Source: Parvularcula sp964556115 (GTDB lineage: Bacteria > Pseudomonadota > Alphaproteobacteria > Caulobacterales > Parvularculaceae). Taken from it: DNA of 64,000 bases. Below the pieces are notes generated by a model. It was not told the DNA's origin, did no database searches, and saw only the letters and a list, made by a program, of their open reading frames with translations. Both the position numbers and the translations under genes were made by a program. Shown here one piece after another: positions 6,417-15,382 of the stretch. The stretch spans positions 21,689-85,688 of the forward strand of contig CAZKVC010000011.1 of the NCBI GenBank assembly GCA_964556115.1, read 5' to 3'. Numbering within the stretch: the stretch's first letter is position 1; every line of letters starts with the position of its first letter.

Positions 6417-7778
6417 ATGGTTCAGGACCGTTATTTCTTTTGCGGCATTGGCGGCAGCGGCATGCTGCCTCTGGCCCTCTATCTCGACGCGGCCGGCGCT
6501 GTGGTGCGGGGGTCGGACCGGGCCTTCGACCAAGGCCGCAACCCGCATCTCAAGGCACGGCTCGAGGAGGCCGGGATCCCGCTCTTCCCTCAGGACGGAT
6601 CGGGGCCGAGGGGAGAGGAAACCTTCGTCACCTCCGCCGCCGTCGAGGCGACCATCCCTGATGTCGCCGCCGCTATCGAGAAAGGCGCCGAGCGGAAGAT
6701 CCGCGCCGAAGTGCTCGCTTCTCTGACCAACAGCGCCCGGATCAGTTGCGGCATCGCGGGCACCAGTGGCAAGAGCACCGTGACGGGAATGATCGCGCAT
6801 ATTCTTGCCGCGTCCGGCCGCGATCCATCAGTGGTCAATGGCGCGCCGATCCTCAATTTCGGCGAGGCCTGGCGGCAGGGGGGTGGTCCCTTCGTGGCTG
6901 AGGTCGACGAGAGCGACGGCTCCATTGCCGGCTACGACCCCAGGATCGGCGTCATACTGAACGTCTCCGAGGACCATAAGCCGATGGCAGAGCTTGAGAA
7001 CCTGTTCGGCGGCTATGCTGACCGTTCCGAACGGGTTGTTCTCGGTATAGACAGCGATCCTGTCGCTTTGATCGCAAGGGCCATGCCTTCCGGCAAGGCG
7101 GTGACATTTTCGCTTCTGGGCGATGCGGATTTTTCGGTACGAGAGCTTGAAACCCATGAAGGCGGATGCCGCAGCCTCGTCAGCACACGGTCAGGCGAAG
7201 TCACACTCGACCTGCCGTTGATCGGCGCCTTCAATATCGGAAATGCGTTGGCGGCCATGGCGGCGGCCGATCTTATGGGCGTAAGCGCAGAGGAGAGCGC
7301 AGAGCATCTTCGTGCGTTTCGCGGCACCGCGCGGCGGCTCGAGCGGGTTGGAAGCAAGGGCGGCATCACCGTCATCGACGACTTTGCCCATAATCCCGAA
7401 AAGATCGCGGCGTCGATTGGTGCCCTGACGAGACATTACGCCGGGCTGCACATTCTCTACCAACCCCACGGTTATGGGCCGCTGCGCAGCTTCAGGCCGC
7501 TCTACGAAAAGGCTTTCGCGGAAGTTTTGCGGCCCCATGACAGGCTCACCCTGACAGAGCCGGTCTATTTCGGCGGTACGGTGACGAAGAGCGACGATGC
7601 CGAGCTCCTCGCCAAAACGCTGAAGCAGGCTGGCTTCAAGGCGCAATATGTGACGCACAGGGATGATTTTCGTCGTGAGACGAAGAGCTTCACCGAAGGC
7701 GATGCCGTTGTCGTCATGGGGGCGAGGGATGACGGCCTGACCATCTTCGCGAGGGAACTTCTCGGGGAGCTGACTTGA
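6417..7778 (+). CDS. mpl: Murein tripeptide ligase Mpl (MurC family)
   Basis: This 453-residue Mur ligase is predicted to join UDP-MurNAc to the recycled tripeptide L-Ala-gamma-D-Glu-meso-DAP. Features are the N-terminal Rossmann start FCGIGGSGM (8-16), P-loop GTSGKST (115-121), EVDESDGS (162-169) and the late motif DDFAHN (321-326). The last replaces the DD(F/Y)xHH form of typical Mpl/MurC, with Asn at the second His. Mpl is preferred over MurC because the next gene, 1 nt away, is LD-carboxypeptidase, which acts on the same recycled peptides. The Shine-Dalgarno is weak. It starts 153 bp from the att site, so it marks the chromosomal side of the junction. Confidence 0.8.
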   Translation: MVQDRYFFCGIGGSGMLPLALYLDAAGAVVRGSDRAFDQGRNPHLKARLEEAGIPLFPQDGSGPRGEETFVTSAAVEATIPDVAAAIEKGAERKIRAEVLASLTNSARISCGIAGTSGKSTVTGMIAHILAASGRDPSVVNGAPILNFGEAWRQGGGPFVAEVDESDGSIAGYDPRIGVILNVSEDHKPMAELENLFGGYADRSERVVLGIDSDPVALIARAMPSGKAVTFSLLGDADFSVRELETHEGGCRSLVSTRSGEVTLDLPLIGAFNIGNALAAMAAADLMGVSAEESAEHLRAFRGTARRLERVGSKGGITVIDDFAHNPEKIAASIGALTRHYAGLHILYQPHGYGPLRSFRPLYEKAFAEVLRPHDRLTLTEPVYFGGTVTKSDDAELLAKTLKQAGFKAQYVTHRDDFRRETKSFTEGDAVVVMGARDDGLTIFARELLGELT

Positions 7779-7779
7779 A

Positions 7780-8586
7780 ATGAGGGTTCGTGTCGTCGCC
7801 CCCGCCCGCCGCCTGGACAGGGAGGTGGCGGCCAGGCTCGAGGAGCTGACGAAGCGGGATTTCCCAAGTCTTGACCTCGAGATCGACGAGCAGTGCTTCG
7901 CGCAGGCGGGTCACTTCGCAGGCAGCGACGAGGAGCGGGCGCGTGCCCTCATCCGCGCCATGGGGGACGATGCAGTCGACGCGGTGTGGTTCGCGCGCGG
8001 CGGCTACGGCTCGTGCAGACTTCTCGATGCCGTTCTCACCGAGATGTCCCCCCGGGACAAGAAGCCGTTCGTGCTCGGATACAGCGACACCGGCTATCTG
8101 CTGGCCGCGTTTTACACCCGGCAGCTTGGGCGGTCCGTGCACGCTCCAATGCCGGCAGATCTTTTGCGCGGCGGGGGAGAGGCTGCTGTCAGCCGCACCC
8201 TTGCCGTGCTCAGCGGAGATAGCGCGGGCACCGAGCCATCCAGCCGGAACGAGCCAACTATTGCGCTCAACCTCAGCATCCTTGCATCGCTCGCTGCGGG
8301 ACCGCACCTGCCGGACCTTCGCGGTCGGGTGGTGCAGATCGAGGAAGTTTCCGAGCACCTCTACGCTATCGACCGCGCCCTCTTCACCATCATCTCCAGC
8401 GGCCGGTTGGGTGGAGCAAAGGGGATCAGGCTGGGTCGCATCTCGGATATCCCCGAGAACGACATCCCCTTCGGCGAGAAGGCCGAGGAGATCGTCCGCA
8501 AATGGGCAGAAGCCGCGTCAGTCCCCTATCTGGGCCGTGCCGACATCGGCCATGACAGTGACAACAAGGTCGTGGTTTTCAGATAA
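7780..8586 (+). CDS. ldcA: LD-carboxypeptidase (peptidase S66)
   Basis: This 268-residue cytoplasmic serine peptidase of the LdcA family trims the terminal D-Ala from recycled muropeptides, giving the tripeptide used by Mpl. The catalytic triad is recognisable: Ser102 in LGYSDTGYL, a Glu in QIEEVSE (188-189) and His258 in GHDSDNK. FARGGYG (71-77) is the conserved turn near the active site. It begins 1 nt after the mpl stop, so translation is probably coupled. It is somewhat shorter than the roughly 300-residue family norm but has all catalytic parts. Confidence 0.88.
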   Translation: MRVRVVAPARRLDREVAARLEELTKRDFPSLDLEIDEQCFAQAGHFAGSDEERARALIRAMGDDAVDAVWFARGGYGSCRLLDAVLTEMSPRDKKPFVLGYSDTGYLLAAFYTRQLGRSVHAPMPADLLRGGGEAAVSRTLAVLSGDSAGTEPSSRNEPTIALNLSILASLAAGPHLPDLRGRVVQIEEVSEHLYAIDRALFTIISSGRLGGAKGIRLGRISDIPENDIPFGEKAEEIVRKWAEAASVPYLGRADIGHDSDNKVVVFR

Positions 8587-8668
8587 CGCCGGAAGTTCGT
8601 GCGGGTGAGAACCTGCCTCTCAAGCCGCCCGGGCGCTCAAGCAGACGATGGCAGTAGCGTTGGAAGGA

Positions 8669-8744
8669 TGGTGCCGCATGCCGGACTCGAACCAGCGACC
8701 TCCTCATTACGAATGAGATGCTCTACCAACTGAGCTAATGCGGC
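8669..8744 (-). tRNA. tRNA-Thr (anticodon CGT)
   Basis: Read on the minus strand, a complete 76-nt cloverleaf is present. Acceptor GCCGCAT pairs with ATGCGGC, and the D-arm has GCTC/GAGC. The anticodon loop is TTCGTAA with anticodon CGT. The T-arm is GCTGG-TTCGAGT-CCGGC, and CCA is encoded at 8671-8669. It would decode ACG. It lies 28 bp from the pheT stop codon on the same strand. Confidence 0.95.
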
Positions 8745-8772
8745 CTAGGGGAGCGGAGCTAGCGCAAGCGCG

Positions 8773-11154
8773 TCAGCTCCGCAAGCTGGCTCCTTGCTTG
8801 GCGGCTGCGGCAATGATCTTGTCCGAGACCGCTTCGATGGCCTTGTCGGTAAGGGTCTCTCCCATGGGCTGCAGGACGACCTCGACGCCCAAGGATCGCT
8901 CGCCTTCGCCAACGCCTTGGCCTTCGTAGACGTCAAAGAGGCGGACATCCTCGATCAGCGCCTTGTCGGCGCCGGCGATGGCGCGCAGCAGGAGGTCGGC
9001 GGGTTTGCCCTTGGGATAGAGGAAGGCGAAGTCGCGGCGCACGGGCATCAGCTCGGGCAGGTCGAGGGGCTGTCTGGTGGCGCTCCCTCTTTTCGGAGCG
9101 GGGACAGCGTCCAGCTCGACCTCGAAGATGGCGACGGGGCCTTCGAGGTCGAAGGCCTTGGCCGCCGAGGGGTGGAGCTCACCGAACCGGGCAAGAGCGT
9201 TCTTCGGGCCGAGCTTCAGACGACCGGAGCGGCCCGGGTGGTAGCCCCGGCCCGCCTGGTCGTCGATCATCAGCTTGCCCGACGGCGCACCGATGGAGTC
9301 GAGGACGGCGATGGCGAGGGCCTTGGCGGTGAAGACGCCAGGCGCTTCGCCCTGGCCGCGCCAGTTGCGGGCTTCGCTCCCCCATAGGACGCCGGCGACA
9401 ACCATGCGCTGGCCGTCCGGCCGGTCGGAGCTGTAGGCCCCGCCGACTTCGAAGAGGCGGACATTCTCCGCCCCGCGAGCTGCATTTCGGGAGGCAGCGA
9501 TCAGGAGGTTCGGAAGAGGGCCGGGCCGCATGACCGAAAGGTCCGAGCTGATCGGATTGAGAAGCCTGATCTCGGCCGGTTGGTCGGCGAAGAGCGCAGC
9601 GCGGTCTTCGTCGGTGAAGGCCCAGGTGACCGCTTCGGAAAGGCCTTGGCCCGCAAGGACGGCGCGCGCCGCGCGGGCGCGGGTCTCGCCGAGCGAGTGG
9701 CGGCGGCGGGGCGCGCCGGAAAGCGGCGGCAGAACTTCCGTGGGAAGATCGTCGAGGCCGTGAATGCGCGCGACCTCTTCGGCGATATCGGCCTTGCCCT
9801 CGACATCGGGCCGGTAGCTCGGCACGCCAACCGTCCAGACGCCACCGCGCGAGACCTCGAAACCGAGGGCGGAGAGGATCTCCTCCTGCCGCGCCTCGCT
9901 GATCTCCATTCCCGTCAGGCGATGTACCTCGGTGGGCGGATAGTCGACGGCCTTGTCGGCCGGGGGCTCTTGACCGGCGAGGGTGATCGAAGAGGCTTCG
10001 CCGCCGCAGACCTCGAGGATCATCGCCGCCGCGCGCTGCAGGCCGTCCTTGGTGCTTCTGGGGTCGATGCCGCGCTCGAAACGGTAGCGCGCATCGGAGC
10101 TGATCGACAGCTTACGGCCGGTCTTGGCGATGGTGAGGGGGTCGAAATAGGCGCTTTCGATCAGAACCTCCGTGGTCCCCCCATCGCAGCCGGAGCTTTC
10201 GCCGCCCATGATGCCGCCGAGCCCCAGGGGGCCGCTGTCATCGGCGATGACGCACATCGTGTCATCGACCGCATAGGTCTTGTCGTTGAGGGCCTCGAAG
10301 CTCTCGCCCGTCCGCCCGCGCCTTGCGGTGACGCCGCCCTTCAGCTTGGCCACGTCATAGACGTGGAGCGGGCGGGCCTGGTCATAGGAGAGGAAGTTCG
10401 TGACATCGACCAGCATGTTGATCGGCTTGAGGCCGACGGCTTTCAGGCGCTGTTGCAGCCATTCCGGCGAGGGGCCGTTCTTCAGGCGCCGGATCACCAT
10501 TGCACCGAAAGCCGGGCAGGCTTCGGGCCAGTCGGTCGTCACCGGGACAGGCTGTTCGAAAGCGGCAGGCACTTCGGGAATGACGAGCGGCTTCAGCTTG
10601 CCAAGCCCCGCGGCGGCCAGGTCACGGGCGATGGCGCGTACGCCGTTCGTATCCGGACGGTTCGGCGTGACTTCGAAGTCGATGACCGGGTCGAGGGGGC
10701 CGACGAGTTCCGCGAGGGGGGTGCCGACCTTGGCGCCCTCAGGCAGTTCCATGATCCCGTCATGGTCGTCACCGAGCTCCAGTTCGCGGCTCGAGCACAT
10801 CATGCCGAGGCTTTCGACCCCGCGGATCTTCGCCTTGCTCAAGGTGACATCGAGGCCGGGGATATAGGCTCCGACAGGGGCGTAGGCGACCTTGATGCCC
10901 TCGCGCGCATTGGGGGCGCCGCAGACGATCTGCTGTTCGCCGTCTTTCGTCTCCACGCGGCAGACCTTCAAGCGGTCCGCGTCGGGATGTTTCTCGGCGT
11001 GGCTGATATAGCCCACCGTGACCGGATCGAGCGCTTCTGAAGGGTCGATGACCTCTTCGACCTCGAGGCCGACCTTGATCATCGCCTCGACGATCTGATC
11101 GAGGCCTGCATCCGTGTCGAGGTGGTCTTTCAGCCAGCTGAGGGTGAATTTCAT
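8773..11154 (-). CDS. pheT: Phenylalanine-tRNA ligase beta subunit
   Basis: This 793-residue beta chain of the alpha2-beta2 PheRS charges tRNA-Phe. The domain order fits the family. An N-terminal EMAP-like tRNA-binding domain (about 40-150, with HPDADRLKVCRV and VCGAPNAR) is followed by the B3/B4 editing region, the B5 domain and catalytic-like core, and a C-terminal anticodon-binding FDX-ACB domain ending near GEKSL-type motifs. Its ATG overlaps the stop of the upstream thioesterase by 4 nt (ATGA), so it is translationally coupled to that gene rather than directly to pheS. Confidence 0.96.
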   Translation of the reverse strand: MKFTLSWLKDHLDTDAGLDQIVEAMIKVGLEVEEVIDPSEALDPVTVGYISHAEKHPDADRLKVCRVETKDGEQQIVCGAPNAREGIKVAYAPVGAYIPGLDVTLSKAKIRGVESLGMMCSSRELELGDDHDGIMELPEGAKVGTPLAELVGPLDPVIDFEVTPNRPDTNGVRAIARDLAAAGLGKLKPLVIPEVPAAFEQPVPVTTDWPEACPAFGAMVIRRLKNGPSPEWLQQRLKAVGLKPINMLVDVTNFLSYDQARPLHVYDVAKLKGGVTARRGRTGESFEALNDKTYAVDDTMCVIADDSGPLGLGGIMGGESSGCDGGTTEVLIESAYFDPLTIAKTGRKLSISSDARYRFERGIDPRSTKDGLQRAAAMILEVCGGEASSITLAGQEPPADKAVDYPPTEVHRLTGMEISEARQEEILSALGFEVSRGGVWTVGVPSYRPDVEGKADIAEEVARIHGLDDLPTEVLPPLSGAPRRRHSLGETRARAARAVLAGQGLSEAVTWAFTDEDRAALFADQPAEIRLLNPISSDLSVMRPGPLPNLLIAASRNAARGAENVRLFEVGGAYSSDRPDGQRMVVAGVLWGSEARNWRGQGEAPGVFTAKALAIAVLDSIGAPSGKLMIDDQAGRGYHPGRSGRLKLGPKNALARFGELHPSAAKAFDLEGPVAIFEVELDAVPAPKRGSATRQPLDLPELMPVRRDFAFLYPKGKPADLLLRAIAGADKALIEDVRLFDVYEGQGVGEGERSLGVEVVLQPMGETLTDKAIEAVSDKIIAAAAKQGASLRS

Positions 11155-11546
11155 TGGGAACTCTCCGGGGGGAGGGGGGTCGGTCGGCCAAGCTCGTCAA
11201 GAGCGACGAAGGTGAAGTCCGCCTCGGTGACCTTTTCGAGGCGGAAGGTGCCCTTGCGCTCGACCCAGGCTTCGTTGCGGATCGTGATCGAGGTCTTTCC
11301 CGTCTTCACGATGCGGCAGTAGCAGTTGAAGACGTCGCCGACCTTCACCGGGCGGACGAAATGCATGGAGTTGACGGCCACGGTCGCAACCCGGCCCTTC
11401 GCCCGGCGCACGGCGAGGACCGAAGAGCCGAGGTCCATCTGGCTCATCACCCACCCGCCGAAGACGTCGCCGGCGGAGTTGAGATCGGCCGGCATGGGCT
11501 GCACCCGGACGGTCAGTTCGCCCTCGGGCTTGAGGTTGTCGTTCAC
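11151..11546 (-). CDS. YciA-type acyl-CoA thioesterase
   Basis: This hotdog-fold hydrolase of 131 residues cleaves acyl-CoA to free acid and CoA. The N-terminal pattern MPADLNSAGDVFGGWVMSQM matches YciA-like enzymes, with the catalytic Asp in AGDVFGG and FVRPVKVGD downstream. The GTG at 11546 is preferred to an upstream ATG at 11576. It forms a GTGA overlap with the preceding gene, has GAGGAAC upstream, and gives the family's usual N-terminus. The gene sits inside the pheS-to-pheT interval, overlapping pheT by 4 nt. Confidence 0.85.
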   Translation of the reverse strand: MNDNLKPEGELTVRVQPMPADLNSAGDVFGGWVMSQMDLGSSVLAVRRAKGRVATVAVNSMHFVRPVKVGDVFNCYCRIVKTGKTSITIRNEAWVERKGTFRLEKVTEADFTFVALDELGRPTPLPPESSQ

Positions 11547-12154
11547 GTGTCCTGTTCCTCGAAACGCGTGCGCCATAGCGCTTCGCTAGGGTCGTCGCCG
11601 GGGCTGCAGGCGCGGACCTCCGCGGGCCGTGCGCTGCCGAGCTGGGCCTGTTCCCAGCAATCGCCGAAGACGGAGCAATAGCAGAGCTTCAGCTGCACCT
11701 GCTCAGTCTTCGCAGGGATCTCTTCGTTGAAGAAGCTGGCGAGCTTCCGGCGGTTCTCTTCTGTATCGGGCCATCCGAACCGGATGACATCCTTGCTCTC
11801 GCGAGGCTGCAGGAAACCGGTCATGGAGGCCCAGCTGAACTCCGCACCGTCCTTCAGGTCCGGCCGCAGGATCGTGGCGAAGAGGTCCTTGTACCGATCG
11901 ACGGCGACGTCGTTATAGAGAAGCTCCGCGCTTTCCACGAATGCCACGCCGTGGCCTGTATTCCTGATAGCGATGGTCAGGGAAAGATCGTCTTCCGAAA
12001 GACTGAGGGACGGGCGCGTCTCGATGATCGGCATGAAGCTCGCAGCCTGGCTCTGGCGCTGGAGCCGGGCTTCGTCCCACGCGATGAAGACCGCCACCAC
12101 GCTGGTGACCAGCGCGGCAAGCGCGACCATCAGATTGGTGTCGACCTTGCGCAT
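11543..12154 (-). CDS. Single-pass membrane protein of unknown function
   Basis: This protein of about 203 residues has one N-terminal transmembrane segment (LMVALAALVTSVVAVFIAW), a short Arg-rich linker and a soluble domain with beta-strand character and a Cys pair (LCYCSVFGDC). The ATG at 12154 is chosen because it lies 1 nt after the pheS stop. Longer in-frame starts would overlap pheS. It overlaps the thioesterase by 4 nt. I do not recognise a family. Its coupling to pheS and the thioesterase may be simple operon packing. Confidence 0.7.
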   Translation of the reverse strand: MRKVDTNLMVALAALVTSVVAVFIAWDEARLQRQSQAASFMPIIETRPSLSLSEDDLSLTIAIRNTGHGVAFVESAELLYNDVAVDRYKDLFATILRPDLKDGAEFSWASMTGFLQPRESKDVIRFGWPDTEENRRKLASFFNEEIPAKTEQVQLKLCYCSVFGDCWEQAQLGSARPAEVRACSPGDDPSEALWRTRFEEQDT

Positions 12155-12155
12155 C

Positions 12156-13214
12156 TCAGACCTCTTCGGGGGCGAAGCCGTAATGGTCGATCCAGCGTTG
12201 GTCGCCCGCAAAGAAGGCGCGCAGGTCGGGGATGCCGTATTTCAGCATGGCGAGGCGATCGATGCCCATTCCGAAGGCGAAGCCCTGATATTCGTCAGGG
12301 TCGAGGCCGCAGGCCGTCAGAACATTGGGGTGGACCATGCCGCAACCGAGGATCTCCATCCAAGCCGAGCCGGACCCGATCTTGATGCCGCCGGGTACGC
12401 GCTCATAGCCGACATCCATCTCGGCCGACGGTTCCGTAAACGGAAAGAAGTGCGGGCGGAAGCGGGTCTTCAGCTCACTGACGCCGAAGAACTCACGGCA
12501 GAAGGCCTCGAGCGTCCCCTTGAGGTGGCCCATATGGGTTTCGCGGTCGATGACCAGCCCCTCGACCTGATGGAACATCGGCGTGTGGGTCTGGTCGCTG
12601 TCGCAGCGGAAGGTACGCCCCGGCGCAATGATGCGGATCGGCGGCTTCTCCTTCATCATGGTACGCACCTGGACAGGCGAGGTGTGGGTCCTCAGCACCA
12701 TGCGCTCGCCATCTTCCTTGGGCGGAAAGAAGAAGGTGTCGTGCATCTCCCTTGCGGGGTGCTCGGGGGGGAAGTTCAGCGCGGTGAAGTTGTGGAAATC
12801 ATCCTCGATATCCGGACCTTCCCGGGTCTCGAACCCCATGGCCGCGAAGATATCGGCGACCTCCTCGAAGACCTTGGTGAGGGGGTGGAGCTTGCCCCGC
12901 GCCGGCGGGCTGATGGGCAGAGCGACATCGACGCGCTCTTCCTCGAGGCGCGACGTCAGCGCCTGCTCCTCCAGCGCTTCCTTCCGCACGGCGATGGCGT
13001 CGGCCACCCGAGCCTTCAGGCCATTGAGCGCCGGCCCTGCGGTCTTGCGCTCCTCGGGGCTCATCTTGCCGAGGGTCTTCATCTTCTCGGAGATGACCCC
13101 CTTCTTGCCGAGCGCGTGGACGCGGAGGTCCTCGAGCGCGCGCTCGTCCTCCGTGCCACGGATCTTCGTGATAAGGTCGGCTTCGAGGGCGGAAAGTTCG
13201 TCGTCGAGGGTCAT
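12156..13214 (-). CDS. pheS: Phenylalanine-tRNA ligase alpha subunit
   Basis: This is the catalytic subunit of PheRS, about 352 residues from the ATG at 13214. An N-terminal coiled-coil (about 1-85) binds tRNA. The class II core follows, with motif 2 (APGRTFRCDSDQTHTPMFHQ) and motif 3 (GFAFGMGIDRLAMLKYGIPD near the C-terminus). An in-frame ATG at 13292 would add 26 residues but lies at the end of a terminator hairpin, so the shorter start matching the family N-terminus is used. It follows rplT after 137 bp, with terminator-like structure between. Confidence 0.93.
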   Translation of the reverse strand: MTLDDELSALEADLITKIRGTEDERALEDLRVHALGKKGVISEKMKTLGKMSPEERKTAGPALNGLKARVADAIAVRKEALEEQALTSRLEEERVDVALPISPPARGKLHPLTKVFEEVADIFAAMGFETREGPDIEDDFHNFTALNFPPEHPAREMHDTFFFPPKEDGERMVLRTHTSPVQVRTMMKEKPPIRIIAPGRTFRCDSDQTHTPMFHQVEGLVIDRETHMGHLKGTLEAFCREFFGVSELKTRFRPHFFPFTEPSAEMDVGYERVPGGIKIGSGSAWMEILGCGMVHPNVLTACGLDPDEYQGFAFGMGIDRLAMLKYGIPDLRAFFAGDQRWIDHYGFAPEEV

Positions 13215-13240
13215 GGCGTTCGTTTCGAGTGATCTTCCGA

Positions 13241-13278
13241 GGGCATTGCCAAGAAGATGCCCGGCAATCAATGCCGGG
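13241..13278 (-). promoter_or_regulatory. Two mutually exclusive hairpins in the pheS leader
   Basis: GGGCAT (13241-13246) can pair with ATGCCC (13257-13262). CCCGGCA (13260-13266) can pair with TGCCGGG (13272-13278). The two stems share bases 13260-13262 and cannot form together. They lie between the rplT terminator and pheS. The arrangement could act as a leader switch, although no Phe-rich leader peptide is seen. Confidence 0.35.
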
Positions 13279-13293
13279 GGTCGGGACCTCATG

Positions 13294-13327
13294 AAAACGC
13301 CCGCGGCTTCAAAGGAAACCGCGGGCG
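13294..13327 (-). terminator. Intrinsic terminator/attenuator between rplT and pheS
   Basis: On the minus strand CGCCCGCGG (13327-13319) pairs with CCGCGGGCG (13306-13298), a 9-bp perfect stem. It is followed at once by TTTT (13297-13294). It lies 25 bp after the rplT stop, so it probably ends most rpmI-rplT transcripts while permitting some read-through into pheS. Confidence 0.8.
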
Positions 13328-13351
13328 CTGCTTGTCCGGTAGCCGAAGCGC

Positions 13352-13711
13352 TTACGCAGCCAGCGCTTCTTTCGCCTGGTTCGCGATCACTTCGAAGGCC
13401 TGCGGTTCACGGGCGGCGATGTCGGCCAGCATCTTGCGGTCGACCTCGATCCCAGCCTTGGAAAGGCCATTGATGAACTGCGAATAGGTCATGCCGTGCA
13501 GCCGGGCTGCGGCGTTGATCCGCTGGATCCACAGCTTGCGGAACTCGCGCTTGCGGTTCTTGCGGTCGCGATAGGCGTACTGGCCGGCCTTCTCCACCGC
13601 CTGGTTGGCGACGCGGAAGGTGTTCTTGCGGCGACCGTAATAGCCTTTGGCGGCCTTGATGATCTTGCGGTGACGGGCGTGGGAGGCGGGTCCGCCTTTA
13701 ACTCGTGACAT
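13352..13711 (-). CDS. rplT: 50S ribosomal protein L20
   Basis: This 119-residue basic protein starts MSRVKGG and contains YGRRKNTFRVANQAV and FRKLWIQRINAAAR, typical of L20. L20 binds 23S rRNA early in large-subunit assembly and in many bacteria represses its own operon. It follows rpmI after 14 bp. The length is normal for the family. Confidence 0.97.
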   Translation of the reverse strand: MSRVKGGPASHARHRKIIKAAKGYYGRRKNTFRVANQAVEKAGQYAYRDRKNRKREFRKLWIQRINAAARLHGMTYSQFINGLSKAGIEVDRKMLADIAAREPQAFEVIANQAKEALAA

Positions 13712-13725
13712 GTTTCAGGTCCTTA

Positions 13726-13926
13726 TCAGCGCGCGTAGGGCATGTATTTCTTGACGATGGTCTGATCGCACTTGGCCATCGGTTCCATGCCGCGTTTCTG
13801 ACGGATCTGCTTGTTGGTGCGCTTGATCATGCCGTGGCGCTTGCCGGTGGAGCCAGCCATGATCTTGCCGGTGCCCGTCACCTTGAAGCGCTTCTTGGCG
13901 CCCGACTTTGTCTTCATCTTGGGCAT
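13726..13926 (-). CDS. rpmI: 50S ribosomal protein L35
   Basis: This 66-residue L35 starts MPKMKTKSGAKKRFK. The ATG at 13926 is preferred over the ATG two codons upstream because AAGGAG lies 6 nt before it and would touch the upstream ATG. It is normally encoded after infC, but here infC is not upstream; a phosphate-type permease gene on the same strand precedes it. Confidence 0.95.
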   Translation of the reverse strand: MPKMKTKSGAKKRFKVTGTGKIMAGSTGKRHGMIKRTNKQIRQKRGMEPMAKCDQTIVKKYMPYAR

Positions 13927-14023
13927 TTTCATCTCCTTACTTCAGGCGCACCGAGGCAATGCCGTGGGCCAGGCGCGCGCGGGAAGGGCGGCGTAAAGCA
14001 GAAGCGCCGCTCCGAGTCCAGAC

Positions 14024-15361
14024 CTACCGCAGCACCGGCAGGACGAAGGTCGCGCCGAGGATCGCGATAAGGAGAACGACCACCGAGATGGCGAAATTGC
14101 GGCGGCGGTGCTCGAGATCGTCTTCCGGCTTCGAGAAGGCGAAGAGGCACACCGGGATAAGCGCGAGGTTCACCACGGCCGTGAAGATCATGAAGCCCTG
14201 GGTCTGGAACAGATCACCGAGGCCAACATCGGCACCTGCCACCCGCTGAGCGATGAAGGGCAAGCCAACCGCGAGGTCGATCGAGATGACGATGCCGATG
14301 AAAGCCTTGGCCACGTCCTCGGCGGTATCGATCACCGCGCGGGTCAGCCTGACGCTGGCCCGGGTTAGGGCGAAGCCGTACTCGCGGCCCGCGATCAGCC
14401 CCAAAAAGACCCAGGTGGTCGACATAGGGATGTCCGACAGCTCCTTGAAGAAGAAGAGCAGCGAGGCATAGGTGAAGTCGATCAGGGTGGCCGAGCGGAT
14501 GTCGATGACATTCGTCTTGGTCCTGAGAATCCGCTGAACCGGACCGCCCGCATTGGCAAAGGTGATCCCGAGGAAGAGAAGGATGATCCCCATCGCGGCG
14601 AAGCCCTGAAGCGCCGTCAGCTCGCGGGGCAGGAAGACGAAGATGTTCGCGAAGTCCTGGATCAGCCAGACCGCCCAGAGATAGCCTGTGGTCGCCCATT
14701 GCGCCACGACCCAATAGAGCCCGCGCCTTTGCGTGAAGGCGAGCAGCAGGGCAGCGGTCTCCACGACGAGGGTGATGCCGATGCCGGTCCACATCACCCT
14801 CATCTCTTCGATCGTCCCGAAGAGGAAATATTGCGCCGCGAAGAACCCTGAGCCCACCAGACCGATCAGGCCGAAAGGGACATGGGCAGAAAGCTCCGAG
14901 GTGTCGAAGTAACGCTCGAGGGTACGGCTGACCAGAAGCCAGACGCCCAGACCGACGGCAAAGGCCAGGGCATAGCCGATGAGCGACTTCTCGATCATCG
15001 AGCCCAGCCCGCTGACAGTCGCGAAGATGGTCAGGACCATGAAGGACGTCGAGACCGGAATGCCGAGCCGGGTGATCAGCAGGAGCACGAGCGGGGGCAG
15101 GGTGTGATACCACTCGATGTCGATCGGGGGGTATTTCTCGGTGTTCGCAAGCCTGCCATAGGACGGATCGCCGCCGTTGACGATCCAGCCATAGGCGAAG
15201 GTCAGAACGAGAATGGCCCCGGCAAACCCGAAAAGGATGCTCCAGTGGAGCTGGCGGTTCGAATTGATGAAGGTACCGAGGGTCTGAAGAGCGTCGTTTC
15301 CGACCACGGCGTAGGCCGCGAAAGCGAACCCGATCAGTGCCCAGATTTCCAAACCCAACAT
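14024..15361 (-). CDS. PiT-family (PHO4 superfamily) anion permease
   Basis: This inner-membrane transporter of 445 residues has about ten or more hydrophobic segments. The duplicated family signature is recognisable as GNDALQTLGT (about 22-31) near the N-terminus and SDIPMSTTWVFLGLIAG (about 311-327) in the second half. PiT proteins move phosphate (or sulfate in CysP-like members) with a cation. The canonical A-N-D-V-A-N motif is altered to G-N-D-A-L-Q, so the substrate is uncertain. It is followed by the rpmI operon after about 100 bp with no obvious functional link. Confidence 0.75.
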   Translation of the reverse strand: MLGLEIWALIGFAFAAYAVVGNDALQTLGTFINSNRQLHWSILFGFAGAILVLTFAYGWIVNGGDPSYGRLANTEKYPPIDIEWYHTLPPLVLLLITRLGIPVSTSFMVLTIFATVSGLGSMIEKSLIGYALAFAVGLGVWLLVSRTLERYFDTSELSAHVPFGLIGLVGSGFFAAQYFLFGTIEEMRVMWTGIGITLVVETAALLLAFTQRRGLYWVVAQWATTGYLWAVWLIQDFANIFVFLPRELTALQGFAAMGIILLFLGITFANAGGPVQRILRTKTNVIDIRSATLIDFTYASLLFFFKELSDIPMSTTWVFLGLIAGREYGFALTRASVRLTRAVIDTAEDVAKAFIGIVISIDLAVGLPFIAQRVAGADVGLGDLFQTQGFMIFTAVVNLALIPVCLFAFSKPEDDLEHRRRNFAISVVVLLIAILGATFVLPVLR

Positions 15362-15382
15362 GCTTGCCGCCCCGCCAATTCC

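Noticed and set aside
9580..11040. 486-codon frame antisense to pheT
   Set aside because: Composition typical of a shadow frame; pheT domains account for the strand.
11973..13232. 419-codon frame antisense to pheS
   Set aside because: pheS class II motifs are clear; the opposite frame lacks any recognisable feature.
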